Position numbers and translations under genes: made by a program. Below, one piece after another: positions 6,816-11,651 of a stretch of DNA of 12,103 nucleotides; positions within the stretch are counted from its first letter, which is position 1, and every line of letters begins with the position of its first letter. This stretch comes from Archaeoglobaceae archaeon (GTDB lineage Archaea; Halobacteriota; Archaeoglobi; Archaeoglobales; Archaeoglobaceae), in the NCBI GenBank assembly GCA_027038095.1, contig JALVYA010000078.1:1-12103 (forward strand), given 5' to 3'. The notes beneath the pieces are model-generated. The model had not been told where the DNA came from. It saw only the letters and a program-made list of their open reading frames with translations, and ran no database searches.

Positions 6816-7562
6816 TCATTTAGCCTTCAAATGCTCCAGAAGCAGAAGTCTGACGAACTCTCCCTCTTCCCTGCTGGAGGCTGTTGTTATTACGAGCACG
6901 TTCTGCACGCTTGTGCCGTCAATGAGAATTGCCCTTATGTTCCCCCTGTCGTCGCTCCTCGTAAGCTTTAGCCTGACACCCCCTCCGCTCGAAGCACCTC
7001 TGCCCTCTATAACCCCGGGAACTATTTTCTTTACGTAACTGCACTTAGCAATTTCCTGAAGCAACCTGTGACCTTCCCTGCCCCCGATAACTGTCGTGTG
7101 GGCACCTCCAATCTTCTCGTCCGGTCGAAGGTCTACTTTCCTCAGACTTTTCTCCACCTTCAGCGAATCCTTAATGCTCTTTACGATCCTGTCAAACTCC
7201 ACAGCTCCCGCTTTCTGCACTTTAAACTCCGAAAGCCTGTACTTTGAAATCAGTTCGGCGCACAGCTCTGCCCTGAAGCTATCCACTCCAGCGACGACGA
7301 CTTTATCCGCTCTCCTCCAGTGAATTCGTTCAGACACGAGCTCAAACGTGTTCCTCAGCGATTCCCGTTCGGGGTACAGCCTGAAGGATTCCATATCCAC
7401 TAAAATGTCCGGAACGTCACTTCTAACGGCAAAAAACAGCAGGTACAGTTTTTCGCCCATGTAAACGAGACACAGATCCACATTTCTTTCCCCACACGAA
7501 AGACAGTACTGGGTTGGAAAGTCGAGCTCACTACCACAGCTCCTGCACCTGACTTTTTTCAT
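6816..7562 (-). CDS. DUF2103 family predicted zinc-binding protein
   Basis: The protein is 248 residues from ATG 7562. It opens with a zinc ribbon (CRSC at 6-9 and CLSC at 20-23). A middle domain of about 100 residues follows, and the C-terminal part has the DUF2103-like pattern GGAHTTVIGGREGHRLLQEI, then VKKIVPGVIEGRG and a basic strand region. The DUF2103 family is archaeal, annotated only as predicted metal-binding, with no known reaction. An in-frame ATG at 7655 would add 31 residues and overlap the tRNA-iMet gene by 24 bp. I reject it because the zinc ribbon starts directly after Met at 7562 and a TATA box lies about 35 bp upstream of that codon. The gene sits between tRNA-iMet and proS on one strand, a translation-related setting that hints at, but does not show, a role in RNA metabolism. 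Confidence 0.8.
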   Translation of the reverse strand: MKKVRCRSCGSELDFPTQYCLSCGERNVDLCLVYMGEKLYLLFFAVRSDVPDILVDMESFRLYPERESLRNTFELVSERIHWRRADKVVVAGVDSFRAELCAELISKYRLSEFKVQKAGAVEFDRIVKSIKDSLKVEKSLRKVDLRPDEKIGGAHTTVIGGREGHRLLQEIAKCSYVKKIVPGVIEGRGASSGGGVRLKLTRSDDRGNIRAILIDGTSVQNVLVITTASSREEGEFVRLLLLEHLKAK

Positions 7563-7592
7563 GGAAACCACTGATCTTGCGCACTGAAATAA

Positions 7593-7602
7593 CTTAAAAA
7601 CG
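7593..7602 (-). promoter_or_regulatory. TATA box of the DUF2103 gene and tRNA-iMet T-run
   Basis: CGTTTTTAAG on the minus strand is placed about 35 bp before ATG 7562, giving a leader of about 10 nt or less. The same T5 run lies about 30 bp after the tRNA-iMet 3' end and may also terminate it. Confidence 0.45.
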
Positions 7603-7631
7603 AGGGCAGGGTGCAGGTGTTTTGAGGGATA

Positions 7632-7706
7632 TAGCGGGGCGTGGATTTGAACCACGGATCTGCGGGTTATGAGCCCGCCGGGATTACCTGGCTACCCCAC
7701 CCCGCT
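7632..7706 (-). tRNA. Initiator tRNA-Met (anticodon CAT)
   Basis: A 75-nt cloverleaf. The acceptor AGCGGGG pairs with CCCCGCT, with discriminator A. The anticodon stem GCGGG/CCCGC encloses CTCATAA, giving CAT. Three consecutive G-C pairs next to the loop (GGG/CCC) and an A1-U72 acceptor end are the archaeal initiator features that separate it from elongator Met and Ile2 tRNAs. CCA is not encoded. Confidence 0.93.
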
Positions 7707-7717
7707 TTTTACCTTCA

Positions 7718-7851
7718 CTTATCCTCTATTCAGGCACGTTATATAAAGTTAATCGTCAAATTGCACGATTCTCTGGCTACCTTTATTTTATAGTTTGATT
7801 TAAATTTTCAATTAAAATATTTTTCAGCTAAAACAGTGAATAAGAGGATAA
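7718..7851. repeat. Widely spaced inverted repeat around the tRNA-iMet promoter
   Basis: CTTATCCTCTATTCA at 7718-7732 and TGAATAAGAGGATAA at 7837-7851 are inverted copies that match over 14 positions with one extra A in the right copy. They enclose about 104 bp of AT-rich DNA that includes the tRNA-iMet TATA box. The interior has no ORF. It could be a pair of regulator sites, the ends of a miniature element, or the base of a long stem. Confidence 0.45.
7738..7749 (-). promoter_or_regulatory. TATA box of tRNA-iMet
   Basis: ACTTTATATAAC on the minus strand is a strong archaeal TATA box about 37 bp upstream of the tRNA 5' end. Confidence 0.6.
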
Positions 7852-7875
7852 AAAATAAAATAAAACGATAAACTC
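7846..7875 (-). terminator. T-rich terminator after the mqnD-like gene
   Basis: Just downstream of the stop at 7882-7884 the minus strand reads as a run of short T-tracts (TTTTATTTTATTTTTTATCC), a typical archaeal termination signal. Confidence 0.5.
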
Positions 7876-7881
7876 AGAGCA

Positions 7882-8757
7882 CTACAGAAACAACACATCA
7901 ACAACCGGTTTTTTCAAAATACCCTTTTCCTCAGCCATGTCAAAAAGAGTGTTTATTGCTTCAACGACGCTCTCCGGCATTTCGTACGTGTACTCGTTAA
8001 CGTACATTTTAGCGAATTTTTCAGTTAATTCCTCACTCAAACCCCTCGAAAACTTCAGAGCGTAGCTTACAGCTTCCTCAGAATGCTCGAGAGCGTACCT
8101 TATGCTTTCCCTCATCGCTTTCAGAAAAGCTCTCTGAGTTTCCTCGTCAAACCTCCTGTTTATGGCGTTCACGCCGAGGGGCAGGGGTAAAGACGTCTTC
8201 TCGTTCCACCACTCCCACAGGTCTATCAGCTTTACAAGTCCGTGATCTGCGTAGGTAATCTGTCCTTCATGGATCAACAAGCCCGAATCCACTTTCCCCT
8301 CTTTTACGGCGGGAATTATCTCATCGAATCTTATTTCCACGGGTTCGAACTCAACTCCAAGGTCATCGCAGGCTAACATGAGGAGCAGAAAGGCAGTGGT
8401 CAATTTTCCCGGAACCGCCACTCTGCCCAGGTTCTCTCTTTCGTTTTCAGCAACGACCACAGGCCCGTAGCCATCTCCAACGCTCGCTCCAGCAGACAGG
8501 ATCCTGTAGTTATCGCTTAGGTAGGCGTAAGCGTGCACGGATATGGCCGTAACGTCAAGCTGGTTTTCAAAAGCCATCCTGTTCAGAGTTTCTATATCCT
8601 TTATTACGTGCTCAACCTCGAATGGCATTTCTATTTTTCCAGCAGTCATCGCGTAGAACATGAAGGCGTCATCGGCATCAGGTGTGTGCGCTACAGTTAT
8701 TTTACCGCTTTTTCCAGTTTGTTTATCCGTTATTCCATCCATCTCATTCTTTTTCAT
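7882..8757 (-). CDS. mqnD: 1,4-dihydroxy-6-naphthoate synthase (MqnD family)
   Basis: This 291-residue protein has the MqnD/MqnA-family periplasmic-binding-like fold signature. It starts TVAHTPDADDAFMFYAM at about 21-37, followed by IETLNRMAF, the conserved VTAISVHAYAYL (69-80), the GDGYGPVVV ligand loop (94-102) and SGLLIHEGQITY (158-169). His163 there corresponds to the His proposed as catalytic base in MqnD. MqnD converts cyclic dehypoxanthine futalosine to 1,4-dihydroxy-6-naphthoate in the futalosine route to menaquinone, which fits a menaquinone-respiring archaeon. Other mqn genes are not in this window. It could be a closely related paralogue with another substrate. ATG 8757 is used; Met6 is an alternative. 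A TATA-like AGTATTAAATCC at 8779-8790 lies about 27 bp before the ATG, suggesting a leaderless mRNA. Confidence 0.85.
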   Translation of the reverse strand: MKKNEMDGITDKQTGKSGKITVAHTPDADDAFMFYAMTAGKIEMPFEVEHVIKDIETLNRMAFENQLDVTAISVHAYAYLSDNYRILSAGASVGDGYGPVVVAENERENLGRVAVPGKLTTAFLLLMLACDDLGVEFEPVEIRFDEIIPAVKEGKVDSGLLIHEGQITYADHGLVKLIDLWEWWNEKTSLPLPLGVNAINRRFDEETQRAFLKAMRESIRYALEHSEEAVSYALKFSRGLSEELTEKFAKMYVNEYTYEMPESVVEAINTLFDMAEEKGILKKPVVDVLFL

Positions 8758-8778
8758 GCACGATCCTTGATTCCGGGA

Positions 8779-8790
8779 GGATTTAATACT
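8779..8790 (-). promoter_or_regulatory. TATA box of the mqnD-like gene
   Basis: AGTATTAAATCC on the minus strand is centred about 27 bp before the ATG, so the transcript should start at or next to the start codon. Confidence 0.5.
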
Positions 8791-8819
8791 TTGCCTGCAT
8801 AACGTGGCAGGGATTCGCA

Positions 8820-8853
8820 GAATTCATAATTCGTGATTCGTAATCGTGAATTC
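8820..8853. repeat. Inverted repeat in the mqnD/asparagine-synthetase-like divergent region
   Basis: GAATTCA at 8820-8826 is mirrored by TGAATTC at 8847-8853. The 20 bp between contain ATTCGTGATTCG-like repeats of the same letters. It lies between the two divergent genes and could bind a dimeric regulator of either. The 140-bp region otherwise shows only the mqnD-side TATA box; no convincing TATA box was seen for the rightward gene. Confidence 0.3.
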
Positions 8854-8897
8854 AGTAACCACAACGTACTTCTATTCCGAAAAGTTCATGAAATACC

Positions 8898-10052
8898 ATG
8901 CTGTACGCGTGCATTCAGGATGAGGCCAGAAGGATTATCGCTAACGCTCAATTTCCGTGCAAACAGAAACGGAATATGCTTTACGATGCGAGTGAGGTTG
9001 AAGAGCCAGAAGTGAGCGACAGAATGCCCCTCGAGGTTGAAGGATTTTACTCCGTAGTTGCCTTTAAAACAAAATACGTTTTGCTCTCAAGAGATGTTAT
9101 AGGTGGAAAACCCCTCTACTACTCGGAAACCGAGTTCTCCTCTTTTCGCAGGCTTGTCAAGAATGCGAGAGCCGTGAACCCGGGAGAAGTCGTTAAGGTT
9201 GGCTACGAAGGAGAAATAAGCGTTGAAAAATTCTCGTTTGATGACGTTTTTGAAGCTGATCCCTCCGCAAAGGACGAGGGAGAAGTTGAACAGCTGATGG
9301 AGGCCATCGAGAAAAAGCTCAGTAGTTTTAAGCCCGGAGACTGCATAGCCTTCTCTGGTGGAGTGGACAGCTCTCTTTTAGCGGCAATGTACGATGTCCC
9401 CTTAATCAGTGTTACTGCCAGCGAGAAGGAAGAGGAGCACGTAAAATGGGCTGCAAGGGAGCTTGGAAGAGAGCTGCACGTCCTCAAATTCGACGAAAAG
9501 ACTGTGGAAAGTGTACTGCCTGAGGTCGTGACCGCTGTTGAGGAGGCAAGTCCGTTCCACGTTTCCATAGGCATTCCAGTTTATCTGGCTCTGAAAAAAG
9601 CAAAAGAGCTCGGATTTGACAGCATGATGTTCGGTCAGGGAGCGGACGAGCTGTTTGGCGGATACAAAAAGTACGAGAATTACGCCGGAAAGGAAGAGCT
9701 ATTCTGGATTCTGAAAAGAGACGTGGAGATGCTCGGAGTGAACAACCTCGAAAGGGATACAAAACTCGCCTACAGGGTAGGAATAAACCTCATGACACCG
9801 TATCTGCAGTGGGACATAATCAGAGCAGTTATGAAAATTCCCGGAGATTACAGGGTCAGAAAGGAGAATGGAGAAATAGTCAGAAAGTACGCACTCAGAA
9901 AAATTGCCGAGAAGTACCTGCCGAAAGAGATTGCCTACAGGCAGAAAAAGGCAGTTCAGTACTCCACCAGAACCGTAAAACTCTTGGACAGAATTGCAAG
10001 ATCGAGGAAGACCACGCCTGAGGAGATGCTCAAAGAAATGCTTGGCAGTTGA
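8898..10052 (+). CDS. Asparagine synthetase-like protein lacking the glutaminase nucleophile
   Basis: This 384-residue protein has a full asparagine-synthetase C-terminal domain. The PP-loop SGGVDSS (153-159) binds ATP, an Asn-synthetase-like segment EEASPFHVSIGIPVYLALKK is at about 215-234, and GQGADELFGGYKKY (246-259) follows. These domains adenylate a carboxylate and transfer ammonia. The N-terminal class II glutaminase domain is cut down. Only its later part survives (GFYSVVAF and LLSRDVIGGKPLYY, about 49-75), and the Cys that must follow the initiator Met is missing. Normal AsnB proteins are about 500 residues or more. It should therefore use free ammonia, or a different nucleophile or substrate. 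A TGA lies directly upstream in frame (8889-8891), so the N-terminus cannot be extended from an earlier start. The first 35 residues are not recognisable. It is divergent from mqnD. Confidence 0.8.
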   Translation: MLYACIQDEARRIIANAQFPCKQKRNMLYDASEVEEPEVSDRMPLEVEGFYSVVAFKTKYVLLSRDVIGGKPLYYSETEFSSFRRLVKNARAVNPGEVVKVGYEGEISVEKFSFDDVFEADPSAKDEGEVEQLMEAIEKKLSSFKPGDCIAFSGGVDSSLLAAMYDVPLISVTASEKEEEHVKWAARELGRELHVLKFDEKTVESVLPEVVTAVEEASPFHVSIGIPVYLALKKAKELGFDSMMFGQGADELFGGYKKYENYAGKEELFWILKRDVEMLGVNNLERDTKLAYRVGINLMTPYLQWDIIRAVMKIPGDYRVRKENGEIVRKYALRKIAEKYLPKEIAYRQKKAVQYSTRTVKLLDRIARSRKTTPEEMLKEMLGS

Positions 10053-10087
10053 TTTAATCATAACTATATCATAAAGTTATGATGAAA
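10053..10087. promoter_or_regulatory. Strong palindrome, probable operator (three ATCATAA copies)
   Basis: ATCATAACT at 10057-10065 and AGTTATGAT at 10075-10083 are perfect 9-bp inverted copies. After one mismatch they are flanked by TTT/AAA (10053-10055 and 10085-10087). A third ATCATAA occurs at 10068-10074 in direct orientation, 11 bp from the first, or about one helical turn. It begins right after the stop of the asparagine-synthetase-like gene and ends against the TATA-like ACATATTTAAC (10087-10097) of the next gene. This position suits a repressor or activator site for the acylphosphatase-like gene. Confidence 0.5.
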
Positions 10088-10097
10088 CATATTTAAC
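10087..10097 (+). promoter_or_regulatory. TATA box of the acylphosphatase-like gene
   Basis: ACATATTTAAC is centred about 29 bp before ATG 10121. A GAGGAG purine tract at 10114-10119 touches the ATG, closer than a usual Shine-Dalgarno spacing. A seven-codon mini-ORF (ATG 10101 to TGA 10122-10124) overlaps the start as ATGA. Confidence 0.4.
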
Positions 10098-10120
10098 TTG
10101 ATGAAAGAAGTAAGAGGAGT

Positions 10121-10510
10121 ATGAAAGTGCGGGTGCTAATTAAGGGGAATGTGCACGATGTTGGATATAGACCTTTTCTGCTTGGTATGGCTGAGTCGTT
10201 AGAGATTGAAAGATTTTTCGCTGATAATGTTTACGTTGATGGGAAGCAGGCAGTAGAAGTGCTGGTAGAAGACGAAGATGAAAAAGTTAAAGCCTTTGTT
10301 GAGTTGGTGAAGAAGAAAAAGCCTGAAAATGCTGAGGTCGAGGATGTAGATGTTGAGGAATACAATGGGTACGTAATGAAGACAAAATCGTACTACCGCT
10401 ACCTAACCGCTACGCAATTGGCTAAAATCGCTACCTATGGAGGGAAAATGTTACAAAAACAGGACGAGACTATAAGAGTAATAAGAGAGGAATCTGAGAA
10501 TATTAGATAA
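10121..10510 (+). CDS. Acylphosphatase-fold protein with helical C-terminal tail
   Basis: Residues 1-85 form an acylphosphatase-like domain: KGNVHDVGYRPF holds the family's phosphate-binding loop with the key Arg at position 18, and FADNVYVDGKQ has the candidate catalytic Asn36. The loop reads VHDVGYR rather than the common VQGVGFR, so activity is likely but not certain. Acylphosphatases hydrolyse carboxyl-phosphates such as acetyl- or carbamoyl-phosphate. Residues 86-129 are an extra Lys/Glu/Gln-rich helical tail (TQLAKIATYGGKMLQKQDET) that standard enzymes of about 90 residues lack. The frame stops at 10508-10510. A neighbouring frame open from 10485 to 10571 would continue with RILDKELGANIGSAGKKVEA, so the 3' end may be frameshifted. 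ATG 10121 is used; GTG 10127 is possible. Confidence 0.75.
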   Translation: MKVRVLIKGNVHDVGYRPFLLGMAESLEIERFFADNVYVDGKQAVEVLVEDEDEKVKAFVELVKKKKPENAEVEDVDVEEYNGYVMKTKSYYRYLTATQLAKIATYGGKMLQKQDETIRVIREESENIR

Positions 10511-10571
10511 GGAGTTAGGAGCAAATATTGGTTCTGCTGGAAAGAAGGTAGAAGCTGTAGGGAGAAAGTAG

Positions 10572-10626
10572 ATTTGGTTATTTTATTTAACTATTTTAAT
10601 TTTAATCTTCATGTTTAGACTTTTTC
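10572..10626 (+). terminator. T-rich terminator after the acylphosphatase-like gene
   Basis: A pyrimidine-rich stretch with repeated T-runs (TTATTTTATTT, TTTTAATTTTAATC, then TTTTT at 10620-10624) follows the gene and is a plausible archaeal termination zone. Confidence 0.45.
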
Positions 10627-10674
10627 GTTGATGTAACGTAATGGATTACTACTTTCTCGGAGAAACATCTCCTA

Positions 10675-10686
10675 AACTTTATATGT
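10675..10686 (+). promoter_or_regulatory. TATA box upstream of a GC-rich RNA element
   Basis: AACTTTATATGT is a strong TATA-like motif in a non-coding stretch. A start about 25 bp downstream would fall at 10699-10707, exactly where AT-rich DNA changes to a GC-rich, foldable segment. Confidence 0.55.
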
Positions 10687-10698
10687 TATCTCGCTAAA

Positions 10699-10843
10699 GA
10701 GGGGTCAGGGCCGGGATGTTGGGCACCCCGAACCCTCATAGAAAATCCAACCAGGACAAAGTTAGGGGCGGAGGGGATTGCAACGACTGAGGTTGTGGGC
10801 AAGTATCGTTTTGCTCGTTTAACGGGCGAAGGTCTGCGTTTTT
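10699..10843 (+). ncRNA. Candidate structured RNA (unknown family), independent or moaE leader
   Basis: This roughly 145-nt GC-rich segment stands out in an AT-rich gap of about 380 bp with no convincing protein gene. It begins just after a TATA box and ends in T6 (10838-10843). Foldable parts are GAGGG/CCCTC (10699-10703 with 10733-10737) plus inner G-C pairs, CAAC/GTTG around 10781-10795, and GCTCG/CGGGC around TTTAA at 10813-10827. The G-runs GGGG, GGG, GGG and GGG at 10701-10723, with loops of 3, 2 and 5 nt, also meet the G-quadruplex rule. I recognise neither SRP RNA, RNase P RNA, 5S nor a box C/D or H/ACA guide. It could be an independent sRNA, or a leader acting on the moaE-like gene that starts 105 bp after the T-run. 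Confidence 0.45.
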
Positions 10844-10887
10844 TGTGGGGAGCGGTTAACTTGTTATTTCATTTTCGTTTGATAAAG

Positions 10888-10914
10888 AAAGATTAACAAG
10901 ATAAAGATTAACAA
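10888..10914. repeat. 12-bp direct repeat upstream of moaE
   Basis: AAAGATTAACAA occurs at 10888-10899 and again at 10903-10914, a 15-bp period, 34 bp before the moaE start. CTTGTTA at 10860-10866 is the inverse of TAACAAG at 10894-10900. These may be regulator sites between the RNA element and the gene. Nothing else is recognisable in 10844-10930. Confidence 0.4.
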
Positions 10915-10934
10915 CGAACAAAATGCAAAACAAA

Positions 10935-10943
10935 GAGAGGTGA
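10935..10943 (+). promoter_or_regulatory. Shine-Dalgarno site deciding the moaE TTG start
   Basis: GAGAGGTGA lies about 4 nt before TTG 10948, a good match to the archaeal 16S 3' end. It supports TTG as the start and shows that this mRNA has a leader, unlike several other genes here. Confidence 0.65.
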
Positions 10944-10947
10944 AAAC

Positions 10948-11565
10948 TTGAGAGTTTACTTCTCAGATATCTCGGATAAAAGAGATGGAGCTCGTGGAGC
11001 GGTCGTTGAAGAAAAAGATGGTGGATTTGAAACGCCCTGCGGGTTTTTCAAACTCCCACTGAGCAGAGTTCTGGACGTTCTGTGCGATGTCGGGTACGAG
11101 GAAGTATTCGTAGCAGGAGACGGAAGTGAGGAAGTGGAGAAATTAAAAACGAGGGTAAAGGAAGGGTGGATGGAATGGGAAACTCCACGATCGATCATTC
11201 AAAAGCTCAAAAGACGGGAAAACAGCAAATTTTGCGGAGCTATAGCCCTTTTTGTCGGCTTCGTAAAAAGAATCAACGGAGACAGAAAGGTGATTTACCT
11301 CGAGTACGAAAAACACGAAGAGCTTTACGACAGAAAACTGAAAGAGTTGAAGGAAAAAATCCTCAGTTACCCGGGAGTTGAGGGCGTGGAGATCTTCCAC
11401 AGAACGGGCAGGGTTTTTGCCGGAGAGGACATAGTTTACGTTGCGGTTATGGGCAGGAGCAGAAAAGACGTGTGGCAGGCTCTGAACGATGCAGTTGAAG
11501 GAATGAAAAGTCAGCTGCCCATCTGGAAAAAAGAGGTCTTCGAGGGTGGAGAGGTCTGGGTTTAA
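10948..11565 (+). CDS. moaE: MoaE-like molybdopterin synthase catalytic subunit with N-terminal extension
   Basis: Residues 93-205 are a MoaE domain: KFCGAIALFVGFVKR, then the VIYLEYEKHEELYDRKLKEL helix, VEIFHRTGRVFAGEDIVYVA, and the active-site end MKSQLPIWKKEVFEGGEVWV. Lys187 and Lys194 match the two catalytic lysines of MoaE. With the sulfur carrier MoaD, MoaE inserts the dithiolene sulfurs into cyclic pyranopterin monophosphate to form molybdopterin. No moaD is in the window. Residues 1-92 are an extra domain of alternating strands and helices (GGFETPCGFFKLPLSRVLDV) that I do not recognise. It has no P-loop, so it is not MobB, and no C-terminal GlyGly, so it is not MoaD. The start is TTG with a strong Shine-Dalgarno site. 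A GC-rich possible RNA lies upstream. Confidence 0.85.
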   Translation: MRVYFSDISDKRDGARGAVVEEKDGGFETPCGFFKLPLSRVLDVLCDVGYEEVFVAGDGSEEVEKLKTRVKEGWMEWETPRSIIQKLKRRENSKFCGAIALFVGFVKRINGDRKVIYLEYEKHEELYDRKLKELKEKILSYPGVEGVEIFHRTGRVFAGEDIVYVAVMGRSRKDVWQALNDAVEGMKSQLPIWKKEVFEGGEVWV

Positions 11566-11631
11566 TGTGATTTAATGAGGTCTGGAGCCAGTCGTTTTCG
11601 TTTTAACCCGTATTACAGCAGAGAAAGTTAA

Positions 11632-11648
11632 GCAAAAAAGTAAAAATC
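11632..11648 (-). terminator. T-rich terminator after argS
   Basis: The minus strand directly after the argS stop reads GATTTTTACTTTTTTGC, two T-runs fitting archaeal termination. The 86-bp gap between the convergent moaE and argS also has GTCGTTTTCGTTTTAACC on the plus strand at 11590-11607 as a weaker moaE terminator. Confidence 0.5.
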
Positions 11649-11651
11649 AGG

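Noticed and set aside
7563..7655. Start of the DUF2103 protein at ATG 7655.
   Set aside because: It would overlap the tRNA-iMet gene and adds 31 non-conserved residues. A TATA box and the zinc ribbon point to ATG 7562.
10699..10843. SRP RNA, RNase P RNA, 5S rRNA or bacterial-type Moco riboswitch as the identity of the GC-rich element.
   Set aside because: The conserved SRP domain IV loop, the RNase P core boxes and the 5S consensus are absent and the element is too short for SRP or RNase P RNA. I cannot match the Moco aptamer, which is known from bacteria.
10716..10859. A 24-codon ORF from ATG 10716 followed, after TGA 10788, by 22 more open codons, suggesting a selenocysteine-type read-through peptide with Cys residues near the TGA.
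   Set aside because: There is no Shine-Dalgarno site, the composition is what GC-rich structured DNA gives, no SECIS-like element was identified, and selenocysteine is not expected in Archaeoglobales. The RNA interpretation fits better.
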